Shown piece after piece: positions 1 to 7,187 of a stretch of DNA of 22,046 nt. Within the stretch, counting starts at the first letter, position 1, and each line of letters starts with the position of its first letter. Under the pieces are notes generated by a model. It ran no database searches. It was not told where the DNA came from and saw only the letters and a list, made by a program, of their open reading frames with translations. Where the stretch lies: positions 1 to 22,046 of the forward strand of contig CAKPYT010000005.1 of NCBI GenBank assembly GCA_934203075.1, given 5' to 3'. The translations under genes and the position numbers were made by a program. The stretch comes from an uncultured Clostridia bacterium (lineage in GTDB: Bacteria; Bacillota; Clostridia; Christensenellales; CAG-314).

Positions 1-49
1 CTGCTGCCTGTTTTCTGTATTTCTGCGCAATTCCTTGCGTTTCTTCCAT
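1..49 (-). CDS. Possible 5' end of an unidentified gene, cut by the window edge
   Basis: Downstream of spo0A an ATG at 49 opens a frame that stays free of stops to the window edge, 16 codons beginning MEETQGIAQKYRK. The residues are hydrophilic and look plausible for a protein N-terminus, and the strand matches spo0A, only 23 bases away. There is no good ribosome binding site; the nearest purine-rich stretch is AAAG directly before the ATG. Sixteen open codons is weak evidence, and no family can be recognised. Confidence 0.25.
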   Translation of the reverse strand, partial: MEETQGIAQKYRKQAA

Positions 50-72
50 CTTTATACTTTTTCGGGTTTCCC

Positions 73-822
73 CTATCGACACTCCAGCATCATTTTATCT
101 GCTATCAGTGCTATGAACTCGCCGTTCGTCGGCTTTTCGTATTGGGAATACACTTTCACTCCGTACCAGGAGTTGATACTTTCGATTCTTCCTCTGTTCC
201 ATGCCACTTCGATGGCATGCCGTATCGCTCGCTCTACCTTGCTTGCCGTTGTTTCAAACTTCTCCGCTATCGCCGGATACAATTGCTTCGTGATACTGTT
301 GATCATCGTCGGATGTTCTACCGTCAGTTTGATTCCTTCCCGCAGAAACTGATACCCCTTGAGATTCGCCGGAATCCCGACCGCTACGAATACGTTCGAT
401 AATCGTTCGTCCAGGCTTTTCCGTGCCGGTGTTACGTTTCGGTACGTTGCGCTTTGTGTCTTCGGCTTCGCCGCCAGTTCCTGTATCCGATCCCACAGCG
501 TTTGCGCATCCGTTGGTTTCACTACGTAATACTCCGCTCCTAATCGAAACGCTTTGTTCACAAAGTTCTCGTGATTCAGTGCCGTATACACCAGAATCTT
601 TCCGATTCCGTGTGTCGCTTCGATGACTTCAAACCCGTCCGCTTCCGGTAGCAACAAATCCATCACGATTACGTCCGGGTGTCTCATTTCGATCTCTCGT
701 ATTGCTTCTTTTCCACTATACACTACTCCCACAACCTCACACTGAGGTTGTAATCGTAGTTCCCCGGCGATCTTCGGCCCCTCTTCTTCGTTTTGCACTA
801 TTAAGACTTTGACTTGTTTCAT
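73..822 (-). CDS. spo0A: Spo0A, master response regulator of sporulation
   Basis: A 249-residue two-domain response regulator. The N-terminal receiver (about 1-120) has the phosphoacceptor D55 in VIVMDLLLP, T80, and K102 in VVKPTD. The C-terminal Spo0A DNA-binding domain (about 135-245) has the near-invariant recognition segment TTASKVERAIRHAIEVAW (191-208) and the KPTNGEFIALIADK tail, which settle the identity. In the family, phosphorylated Spo0A binds 0A boxes and starts sporulation. The ATG at 822 is chosen over one at 846 because AGGAGGGG lies 8 bases before it (831-838) and it gives the usual N-terminus. One oddity: the acidic pair that normally follows strand beta1 (DD, binding Mg2+) reads Q10-N11 here, followed by three glutamates. 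Length is slightly below the Bacillus protein. Confidence 0.96.
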   Translation of the reverse strand: MKQVKVLIVQNEEEGPKIAGELRLQPQCEVVGVVYSGKEAIREIEMRHPDVIVMDLLLPEADGFEVIEATHGIGKILVYTALNHENFVNKAFRLGAEYYVVKPTDAQTLWDRIQELAAKPKTQSATYRNVTPARKSLDERLSNVFVAVGIPANLKGYQFLREGIKLTVEHPTMINSITKQLYPAIAEKFETTASKVERAIRHAIEVAWNRGRIESINSWYGVKVYSQYEKPTNGEFIALIADKMMLECR

Positions 823-844
823 TCTCCTATCCCCTCCTGCTTCC

Positions 845-893
845 ATTATATCACTCTGTTTTTGAAAAACAAGAGCAAATTTGAATTATTGTA
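845..893 (-). promoter_or_regulatory. Candidate spo0A promoters
   Basis: Two sigma-A-like options read leftwards. P1 has a perfect -10 TATAAT (845-850) and a -35-like TTGTTT (867-872) 16 bases away, but would start only about 16 bases before the spo0A ATG. P2 has -10 TACAAT at 888-893, with the 0A boxes lying where its -35 should be; this is the arrangement of Spo0A-activated sigma-A promoters. I did not find a convincing sigma-H promoter. Confidence 0.45.
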
Positions 894-910
894 AATAAAT
901 TTGTACTATT

Positions 911-929
911 TTTGTCGAAATTTGTCGAT
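911..929 (+). promoter_or_regulatory. Tandem 0A boxes (Spo0A binding sites)
   Basis: TTTGTCGAA at 911-919 is a perfect match to the 0A consensus TTTGTCRAA. TTTGTCGAT at 921-929 matches 8 of 9. They sit 10 bases apart, one helical turn, about 90 bases upstream of the spo0A start. This suggests direct autoregulation of spo0A, as known in Bacillus. Confidence 0.75.
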
Positions 930-1423
930 TTCTTCGCATTTTCGTTCAAATTTTTGAAATATTCATCAAATTTTTAATTTTTTGTACTATCTTCTCTTTC
1001 CTTCTTCAATTTCTGTTATTTTTTCTCCAAATTTTTACATGCCTTCTCTTCCCTCAAACCCTTATCCTCTCCTCCCAACAATAACTTCTGCGCCTCCGAT
1101 GTTTTCCTACCGCTCCCTCCGGAAGCCAAAAGCCCTCCCGTGCCGTATGCCTCGGCACGGGAGGGCTTTGGATTGTTTTGGGGATTTCTCCTCCCCCGCT
1201 TTGTTCTAAGAACCCGCACTCTTCCGCAGAATCTCCTGTATTCCTGCGCTCCCCGCGCGGAAGAAAAATGCATAACCGGAATAAAACCGTTTGCTCTCTT
1301 CGAAAGAAAAAGACCCTTTGAAGAATCCGCGCGTAAAAAGTGCCCAACCGAATTGCCCGCACACGAAAGAAAGGTCGCCCGGAACAAAAATTAGCAGACG
1401 AGGAAGAGCCCGCTCTCCGGACA
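930..1423. other. Gene-free stretch between the 0A boxes and the hydrogenase terminator
   Basis: No convincing coding sequence is present. Frames that are open here have no family features and no good ribosome binding sites. Next to the 0A boxes it is very AT-rich (about 930-1000), then pyrimidine-rich on the plus strand. The only clear structure is the perfect hairpin at 1129-1169, listed separately. Confidence 0.5.
1129..1169. terminator. Perfect 17 bp hairpin, orphan terminator-like element
   Basis: The arms AAAGCCCTCCCGTGCCG (1129-1145) and its exact complement (1153-1169) enclose a 7-base loop. The minus strand gives GGGCTTTT after the stem and the plus strand gives GGGCTTT. The hydrogenase gene already has its own terminator at 1424-1454, so no recognised gene needs this one. 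It may end a small unannotated minus-strand RNA or act as a second, back-up terminator. Confidence 0.5.
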
Positions 1424-1454
1424 AAACAAAAAAAACAGGCAGTTTCTGCCTGTC
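1424..1454 (-). terminator. Rho-independent terminator of the hydrogenase gene
   Basis: The stem ACAGGCAG/CTGCCTGT (1435-1442 and 1446-1453) has a 3-base loop. On the minus strand it is followed by a run of eight T residues and then more T-rich sequence. It begins about 40 bases after the hydrogenase stop codon. The plus strand also has six T residues, so it may work in both directions. Confidence 0.85.
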
Positions 1455-1492
1455 TTTTTTACTCGTTTCTGCGGGACGCAGCGCCCTATCGG

Positions 1493-2920
1493 TTACGACT
1501 GTTTTGCATCGGAAACGGCATCCAGAATGCTTTTTCCCTTCGCTTGGCTGCCGTATTTATCTACTTCCAGACGGTTGCGTTCCCCATGCGTCAGACAGCC
1601 GGCGCCGCCGACACATCCGCCGTAGCAAGCCATCCCTTCTATAAAGTTTGCATCCAACAGATTTTTACTCTTTTTCAGCAAAGCAATGCGGCATTCGTCG
1701 ATGCCGTTGCACGAACACGGCTTTAGGTCGAACTTTAGCCCCTGCTCATTCAACGCTTCCTGCAAAGATTCGCTGAGCCCGCCACACTTTGCAAAAATCC
1801 TGCCGTAGTAAGAGGCGTCGTCCAACCCCTGCTCCTCCAGCGTTGTAATATCGATCTCCCGACTATCAAACAACGCCTGCAATTCTTCGAACGTCAGTAC
1901 GGAATCGATATACGGCCGAACGTTCTCCTGACGGAATTCGTCCTTCTTTGCCGTGCAGGGCCCGATAAAGACGACCTTTGCCTGCGGATTTTTTACTTTC
2001 AGATATTTTCCCACGGTTGCCATCGGTGAAAGATTATGCGAAACGTATTGCGCCAACTCCGGAAAACTCTTTTTGATGTACGCTACAAACGCAGGGCAGC
2101 ACGAACTGGTTAAAAAGCCTTGTTCCGCAAGTTCTTTCCCTTCCGACAGCAGCACCATATCTGCCCCCAGCGCCGCTTCTACTACGGAAAAGAAGCCGAG
2201 TTTTTTCAACCCGGAAATGACCTGCCCCAATTTTGCATAGGTAAACTGGCTGGAAATCGCCGGCGCCACTACGGCATACACCGGATAGTTCCGATTGTTG
2301 TCGCTTTCTTTCAAAATCCGGATGACGTCTAAAATATAAGATTTATCCGAAATTGCTCCCCACGGGCACTGATATACGCATGCCCCGCAAGCGATGCACT
2401 TGGAGTTGTCGATTTTGGCAACGTATTCCTCATCCATCGAAATAGCCTTCACGCGGCAGGCGTTTTCGCACGGGCGTTTATGGTTGATGATGGCACTATA
2501 CGGACAAACCTTGGAGCAAGCACCGCATTCTTTACATTTGGATTTATCGATATGCGCTACGTGCTGTGCGTCGAACGTGATCGCTCCGAATTTGCAGACG
2601 TCTTCGCAGCGGTGCGCCAGACACCCGCGGCAGGCATGCGTCACTTCGTAACCGCCCATAGGGCATTCGTCGCAGGCGATATCGATTACTTCGATCACGT
2701 TCGGGTTGTTTTTATCCCCGCCCATAGCCAGTTTGACGCGTTTTTGCAAAATCGCGCGCTCTTTATAAACGCAGCAGCGCATGGTAGGTACTCTACCCGG
2801 TTCAATCCGTTCTGGAATCTCCGTTACGTTTTCGGCCAGCGTCCCCGCCCATGCTTCACGTGCAACTTCTCTCAAAACCTTATATTTCAGATGCTGCACC
2901 TTGGTATCGAATTTTCTCAT
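1493..2920 (-). CDS. [FeFe] hydrogenase, monomeric, group-B-like
   Basis: A 475-residue cytoplasmic iron hydrogenase, predicted to interconvert protons and H2 using ferredoxin electrons. The N-terminal half carries iron-sulfur motifs: HACRGCLAHRCEDVC (96-109), CKECGACSKVCP (129-140) and CIACGACVYQCP (175-186). The C-terminal half has the three H-cluster motifs: L1 TSSCCPAF (271-278), L2 GPCTAKKDE (320-328) and L3 EGMACYGGCVGG (428-439). The L1 ending PAF rather than PGW, and the GPC form of L2, point to the group B (CpIII-like) branch, not the classical bifurcating or CpI enzymes. The ATG at 2920 is preferred because AAGGGGA lies just before it; an in-frame TTG at 2941 lacks a site. The gene appears monocistronic. 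No maturation genes (hydE, hydF, hydG) are in the window. Subgroup assignment is moderately certain. Confidence 0.93.
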   Translation of the reverse strand: MRKFDTKVQHLKYKVLREVAREAWAGTLAENVTEIPERIEPGRVPTMRCCVYKERAILQKRVKLAMGGDKNNPNVIEVIDIACDECPMGGYEVTHACRGCLAHRCEDVCKFGAITFDAQHVAHIDKSKCKECGACSKVCPYSAIINHKRPCENACRVKAISMDEEYVAKIDNSKCIACGACVYQCPWGAISDKSYILDVIRILKESDNNRNYPVYAVVAPAISSQFTYAKLGQVISGLKKLGFFSVVEAALGADMVLLSEGKELAEQGFLTSSCCPAFVAYIKKSFPELAQYVSHNLSPMATVGKYLKVKNPQAKVVFIGPCTAKKDEFRQENVRPYIDSVLTFEELQALFDSREIDITTLEEQGLDDASYYGRIFAKCGGLSESLQEALNEQGLKFDLKPCSCNGIDECRIALLKKSKNLLDANFIEGMACYGGCVGGAGCLTHGERNRLEVDKYGSQAKGKSILDAVSDAKQS

Positions 2921-3134
2921 ACTTCCCCTTTTGTGTTTCAATCTAGTATCGAGTGTGGAAAAATGCCTTTGTTCTGCGGCCTTTTACAACAGGACGCAAT
3001 CAAACGAAACGCCGGAAAACACACCGAAAAAAGAAAACCGCAAAAGCCCGCAAACCGTTTCGCTTGCGAGCCTTTGTGAATTTCAGAGTACGAACGAAAC
3101 GCCGTTTGCAAAACGACGCTCGCTGCGTGCCGAT

Positions 3135-4349
3135 CTATGCTTTTTGGTTAGCCTCGATCATTTTTGCTTTCGTTTCCTTCAAAGAATTCAGACGGGCCTG
3201 AATATCCGCAGCGTATTCTTTTTCGAACTTATCGAACGCATCGTTTTTTGCTTTGTTCATTGCGCTTTGCAGACTGTCCGCTTTGGTTTGCAAAGCGGTT
3301 TTGATTTCTTCCGGGAATTTTTCTTCCAGTTTCACCAATTCCGTCTGAACGGACGTCATCGTTTCCAGAACGCCGTCAATCGCGGTGTTCGCCAATTTAT
3401 AAGCAGTTTCCAACGTGGTCTGAGCCATTTCCAACGCCGTCTTCGCCGCAGTGGCAAGGCCTTCTTTCATGATTTTGTCCGCACCGGTCGCATTCGCCGC
3501 TTCCGCACGTTTTTCAATCCATTCTGCCTTTTTATCCATAACGGATTTCAGCGCTTGTTGATATTGGCTGTCGCTCTTGACGAACATATTATAGCGCATC
3601 TGTTCCACGCTCTGGATTGCCTTCTGATAGTCTCCCATCATTTTTTTGTATCCGGCGACCATTTCCTGATATGCGCTGTTAACGTCTTCAATCAATTTTG
3701 CGGTTTCTTCTCTTTCCGCAAAGTCCACCTGGTATGCTTTTGCATTATAATAAGCTTCTTTCAAAGAATCGCTCAGCAATGCCTGACTTTCTTTTCTGGT
3801 TTCGTTCAGGGATTTCAGCAATTCTTCCTGCGTCATCGCGTTCAGCTGTTCTTCCGTCAATTCCGGATTCACCGCTTTCACCAATGCACGCAGTGCTTCG
3901 GTAGACAACCCTTTTACCTGTTCCACCGCTGCGGTAACACCTTCGCTTTCCAGGAAAGATTTTACCTTCCCTTCCACTTTGGAATACAATTCTTTGGCCG
4001 CTTCTTCGTCCCCGGTGATGCTGATTTTCACTCCGTTTTCGTTCACTTCCGCGCTGCCTTTTACCAGATAGCCCGCGTCGGTTGCGATCGAAACCATCAT
4101 TTTTGCGGCTTCTTCCGCCGTCTTTCCGACAAACGCTTCCCCTGCGATAACCAGGTTCCCGTCATCGTTTAAGCCGGTCACGCTGATGACTTTATTATTG
4201 CTGTCTAAGATGAACTCCACGCTCGGGTTAATGTCCACCGTCATACGGCTGTCCGCTTCCCCCAATTGGCTGCCACACCCTGCAAAAGCAAAGGTGCAAG
4301 CCACCGTCATGCATAGGCACAATACTACTGCCAAAATGCGCTTCTTCAT
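3135..4349 (-). CDS. Lipoprotein with RsgI-like middle domain and long helical tail
   Basis: A 404-residue secreted lipoprotein. Residues 1-24 form a signal peptide with lipobox FAGC, so C25 would be lipidated and the protein anchored to the outer face of the membrane. Residues about 36-67 (MTVDINPSVEFILD, then VISVTGLNDDG) resemble the middle domain of RsgI-type anti-sigma factors. There is no N-terminal cytoplasmic anti-sigma segment and no transmembrane helix beyond the signal. From about residue 145 the chain is rich in A, E, K, L and Q and probably forms long helices or coiled coil. AGGAGG lies 8 bases before the ATG. The gene starts 60 bases after the ftsH stop on the same strand, so it may be co-transcribed with ftsH. 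Its function is unknown; a role in envelope sensing or binding is inference from the domain alone. Confidence 0.85.
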   Translation of the reverse strand: MKKRILAVVLCLCMTVACTFAFAGCGSQLGEADSRMTVDINPSVEFILDSNNKVISVTGLNDDGNLVIAGEAFVGKTAEEAAKMMVSIATDAGYLVKGSAEVNENGVKISITGDEEAAKELYSKVEGKVKSFLESEGVTAAVEQVKGLSTEALRALVKAVNPELTEEQLNAMTQEELLKSLNETRKESQALLSDSLKEAYYNAKAYQVDFAEREETAKLIEDVNSAYQEMVAGYKKMMGDYQKAIQSVEQMRYNMFVKSDSQYQQALKSVMDKKAEWIEKRAEAANATGADKIMKEGLATAAKTALEMAQTTLETAYKLANTAIDGVLETMTSVQTELVKLEEKFPEEIKTALQTKADSLQSAMNKAKNDAFDKFEKEYAADIQARLNSLKETKAKMIEANQKA

Positions 4350-4409
4350 AAATAAATCCTCCTATGTTCACGCACGATTGTCTTGTGCGCAACTCATCTT
4401 TATTTGTTT

Positions 4410-6347
4410 TTATCTTTCGCTGTCTTCCTGTGCTGCCGGTTCCGCAACCGCTTTTTCCCCGACGGCGGAGGTTCCTTCCGCTGCGTCGATAGACGCGATA
4501 ACCTCTTCGGCAGATTTCCCGTCCATCAACATTTGCACTTCTTTAGTGTGAATGGTTTCTCTTTCCAAAAGAACTCTTGCCATGTTGTGCAAAATCGGCA
4601 TTTTTTCCGTCAGAATCTGCGTTGCTTTGGCGTGACACTCTTGTACGATACGTGTTGTTTCTGCATCGATTTTTGCAGCCACCGCCTCACTGAACGAATT
4701 CTGCTCCTGATAGCTTCTGCCGATGAACACTTCGTGATCCGCACCGTAGTACAACGGGCCGATCTCGTCCGACATGCCCCATTCCGCTACCATGCTGTGT
4801 GCGTTTTGCGTCACGTTTTTGATATCCTGCGAAGCACCTGTCGTCACGTTCTGAATCACCAGTTCCTCCGCAACACGCCCGCCGAGCGCCATCACGATGC
4901 CGTCCAGCAGTTGCGCTTTCGTCATGTGATTGTTGTCGTTTTCCGGCAGGGTCATCGTATACCCGGCGGCCCAACCGCGCGGAATAATCGTGACTTCGTG
5001 CACCGGATCGCAGTTTTTCAGGCTGCAGGCCAAAATCGCATGCCCGGACTCGTGATAAGCAGTGATACGTTTATCCGACTCGGTAACCAAACGACTTTTC
5101 TTTTGCGGGCCCATCACTACTTTATTCAGCCCTTCGTTGATATCGGCCATGGTGATGACCGAACGTTTCTCCCGCACGGCCAGAATTGCGGCTTCGTTCA
5201 GCAGGTTTTCGAGATCCGCACCGGTAAAACCAGCCGTGATCCGCGCGATTGTGGTAAAATTCACGTCGTTCGCAAGGGGTTTGTTGCGCGCATGCACTTT
5301 CAGAATGGCTTCTCTGCCGCGCACGTCCGGACGATTTACCGCAATCTGACGGTCAAACCGACCGGGCCGCAACAATGCGGGGTCCAGAATATCGGCACGG
5401 TTCGTTGCCGCCATCACAATGATGCCCGCATTTTCTTCGAACCCGTCCATTTCCACCAACAATTGGTTGAGGGTCTGTTCCCGTTCGTCGTGACCGCCCC
5501 CGAGGCCCGCGCCACGCTGGCGCCCGACCGCATCGATTTCGTCAATAAAGATAATACACGGCATGTTCCGCTTGGCCTGATCGAACAAATCCCGCACACG
5601 GCTGGCGCCGACGCCGACGTACATTTCTACAAAGTCGCTGCCGCTGATCGAGAAGAACGGAACGCCCGCCTCCCCCGCGACGGCTTTGGCAAACAGCGTT
5701 TTACCTGTGCCCGGAGGCCCGACCAGCAATACCCCCTTCGGAATACGTGCGCCGACTTCTGCAAATTTTTTCGGCGTTTTTAAGAAATCGATGATTTCTT
5801 TCAGTTCTTCCTTTTCTTCTTCCGCCCCGGCAACGTCCGTAAAGCGAACCTTTACGTTTTCACTGACACGCGCACGGCTTTTCGAGAACAATGCGCCCTG
5901 GTTGTTTGCCTGCCCGATCTGACGCAGCAGCAAATAACCCATAAACAACATCGCGCCCACGCCCAAAATCGGCAAAGCGTAATCCCACACGGAAAGTTGA
6001 CTCGGGTTGCTGTATTTCACGTCCACCCCGGTCAATTTGCCGGCCGTTGCCAGCGCCTGAATATCCTTTGCAAACGTGTTGCGATCCGGCGCAACGGTCT
6101 GATAAGAATACCGACGCGGAAAAGCGTTCGCGCCGTATTTTGCGACGTCCGCTTTTGTCATTACTTTAATAGTATAGTATCCGTCGAAGTAAACGGCACC
6201 GATCTCGCCGTTTTCCAACTGACTCAGAAATTCGTAGTAATTCGGCGACGATCCGCTTCCGAAATAGTTCATCAGGAACACCGCAACCAACAGGATCGCG
6301 GCAACCGCAACCACTACGGATATCACACTTTTCGCTTGCTTCTTCAT
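4410..6347 (-). CDS. ftsH: FtsH, membrane-bound ATP-dependent zinc metalloprotease
   Basis: A 645-residue AAA+ protease that extracts and degrades membrane and regulatory proteins. Membrane helices lie at about 8-28 and 124-143, with a short outside domain between them. The AAA module has Walker A GPPGTGKT (210-217), Walker B IIFIDEID (265-272) and the second region of homology ATNRADILDPALLRPGR (314-330). The protease domain has the zinc motif HESGH (432-436) and the third ligand D508 in TGASQDIK. All catalytic residues are present and the length is typical. The ATG at 6347 has GGAG a few bases upstream. In Bacillus, FtsH is needed for Spo0A activation, which makes its position beside sporulation genes sensible but not proof of a link. 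Confidence 0.97.
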   Translation of the reverse strand: MKKQAKSVISVVVAVAAILLVAVFLMNYFGSGSSPNYYEFLSQLENGEIGAVYFDGYYTIKVMTKADVAKYGANAFPRRYSYQTVAPDRNTFAKDIQALATAGKLTGVDVKYSNPSQLSVWDYALPILGVGAMLFMGYLLLRQIGQANNQGALFSKSRARVSENVKVRFTDVAGAEEEKEELKEIIDFLKTPKKFAEVGARIPKGVLLVGPPGTGKTLFAKAVAGEAGVPFFSISGSDFVEMYVGVGASRVRDLFDQAKRNMPCIIFIDEIDAVGRQRGAGLGGGHDEREQTLNQLLVEMDGFEENAGIIVMAATNRADILDPALLRPGRFDRQIAVNRPDVRGREAILKVHARNKPLANDVNFTTIARITAGFTGADLENLLNEAAILAVREKRSVITMADINEGLNKVVMGPQKKSRLVTESDKRITAYHESGHAILACSLKNCDPVHEVTIIPRGWAAGYTMTLPENDNNHMTKAQLLDGIVMALGGRVAEELVIQNVTTGASQDIKNVTQNAHSMVAEWGMSDEIGPLYYGADHEVFIGRSYQEQNSFSEAVAAKIDAETTRIVQECHAKATQILTEKMPILHNMARVLLERETIHTKEVQMLMDGKSAEEVIASIDAAEGTSAVGEKAVAEPAAQEDSER

Positions 6348-6437
6348 TTAAACTCCTTTCGCACAAAGGTGCGCTTTTCCTCGATCGACCCCGACGTTTC
6401 TCGCCGTCGATCCCCGATGCGCTTCCTTCAGTGTGAT

Positions 6438-6467
6438 ATTGTAGCACACCCTATGAAGAAGTGTCAA
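6438..6467 (-). promoter_or_regulatory. Sigma-A promoter of ftsH
   Basis: On the minus strand, a perfect -35 TTGACA (6462-6467), an 18-base spacer and -10 TACAAT (6438-6443). The transcript would have a leader of about 80 bases. The leader contains short inverted repeats (GATCGAC/GTCGATC, and CGCAC/GTGCG just before the ribosome binding site), so it can fold; no known riboswitch class is recognised. Confidence 0.8.
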
Positions 6468-6508
6468 GTTGAGGGCTTGAAAGGTATTTGAATATTCTGT
6501 GAAAACTG

Positions 6509-7012
6509 TCACGCCAGGGCCTGCCGAAAAGCGGCGCAAACAAAGCACGACAGTTGATCCACCATGTTTGCGTCGGCATTCCGCAATTGCCGCCCCGGAT
6601 CAGAGCCCTGTTCTGCCACAACGGCAATGACGGAAAAATCCCCTACGGACGGCAAAGGCTTGCCCAAAGCCAGCCGCGGCCGTACCCCTCCGCAATGCAA
6701 ACGAACGGTCCCGACCTCTTCCGCCGCACCGAGGGCTGCGTCCAGAGCCACAAAACATGCCTTCGGGTGAAGCACCCGTAAGGCGGCAACTGCGCGCTCC
6801 AGATTCTGCGCATGCAAATTGCTTCCGAGCATCCCGTAAATATAATAAGGAGACGACAACCGATCGTTTAACAACGTCCCCGTACCGGGGCCGAAACGGT
6901 CCCCCGTGATTTTTTGCGTGCCGATGCACAAAAATACAATTTCCTTTCCTTTTAACTTTGCACGCAGAAAGCGCGCCGCTTTCCATACTTCCGATTCTGT
7001 TTTTCTTGTCAT
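6509..7012 (-). CDS. yyaC: YyaC-family sporulation protein (DUF1256)
   Basis: A 167-residue protein of the YyaC family, related in fold to the germination protease GPR and found in spore formers. The family signature is visible as CIGTQKITGDRFGPGTGTLL, then YGMLGSNLHAQNL and ACFVALDAALG, matching the usual C-I-G-T-x-x-x-T-G-D and LDAxLG blocks. The ATG at 7012 is preferred because GGAGAGGTGG lies directly upstream. An ATG at 7033 is in frame and gives 174 residues, also with a possible GGGGA site. In Bacillus this gene also lies close to spo0J (parB). It is divergent from the first cvpA-like gene. I did not find a clear forespore-sigma promoter. Its biochemical activity is not firmly established for the family. 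Confidence 0.9.
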   Translation of the reverse strand: MTRKTESEVWKAARFLRAKLKGKEIVFLCIGTQKITGDRFGPGTGTLLNDRLSSPYYIYGMLGSNLHAQNLERAVAALRVLHPKACFVALDAALGAAEEVGTVRLHCGGVRPRLALGKPLPSVGDFSVIAVVAEQGSDPGRQLRNADANMVDQLSCFVCAAFRQALA

Positions 7013-7069
7013 ACCCACCTCTCCGTTTCGCATTATTCCCCGCTTTTACAAGAAAATACGACATACTCC

Positions 7070-7137
7070 TTTCCAAATGCCCGCAAACGTGCTAAAATAA
7101 GAAGGCGGAGCTCCTCACGGAGCCGGAGAAGTCCGCC
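7070..7137 (+). promoter_or_regulatory. Promoter and structured leader of the first cvpA-like gene
   Basis: -35 TTTCCA (7070-7075), a 17-base spacer and -10 TAAAAT (7093-7098). Transcription would begin near 7104-7106, exactly where a nested hairpin starts: GGCGGA/TCCGCC (7104-7109 with 7132-7137) around GCTCC/GGAGC (7110-7114 with 7119-7123). A 5'-terminal hairpin can protect an mRNA or attenuate transcription. Which, if either, applies is unknown. Confidence 0.5.
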
Positions 7138-7171
7138 TGTTTCCAAGCGGCTCGATGGATAAGAAAAGGAA

Positions 7172-7187
7172 TCGAACATATGTTCGA
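7172..7187. promoter_or_regulatory. LexA/DinR-type SOS box over the start codon of the first cvpA-like gene
   Basis: The perfect palindrome TCGAACATATGTTCGA matches the Gram-positive SOS consensus CGAACRNRYGTTYG. The ATG of the gene (7180-7182) lies in the centre of the palindrome, so a bound repressor would sit about 70 bases downstream of the predicted transcription start and act as a roadblock. An identical 16-mer precedes the second cvpA-like gene. Confidence 0.75.

Noticed and set aside
1016..1387. Minus-strand frame of 123 codons upstream of spo0A
   Set aside because: It contains the perfect hairpin 1129-1169, has an arginine- and glycine-rich composition without domains, and no ribosome binding site.
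2852..2867. parS-like sequence TGCTTCACGTGCAACT in the hydrogenase gene
   Set aside because: Three mismatches to the consensus, broken palindrome and inside a conserved coding region; probably chance.
2781..4172. Long plus-strand open frame of 463 codons
   Set aside because: It lies antisense to the lipoprotein and hydrogenase genes, has no family features, and its phenylalanine-rich content is typical of the reverse of E- and K-rich coding sequence.
4383..5783. Long plus-strand open frame of 466 codons
   Set aside because: Antisense to ftsH, rich in H, R and F, no recognisable domain.
6600..7061. Minus-strand frame starting MSYFLVKAGNN with AAAGGAG upstream, overlapping yyaC
   Set aside because: The ribosome site is good, but the frame runs through conserved yyaC in another phase and has no family features; a short leader peptide cannot be excluded.
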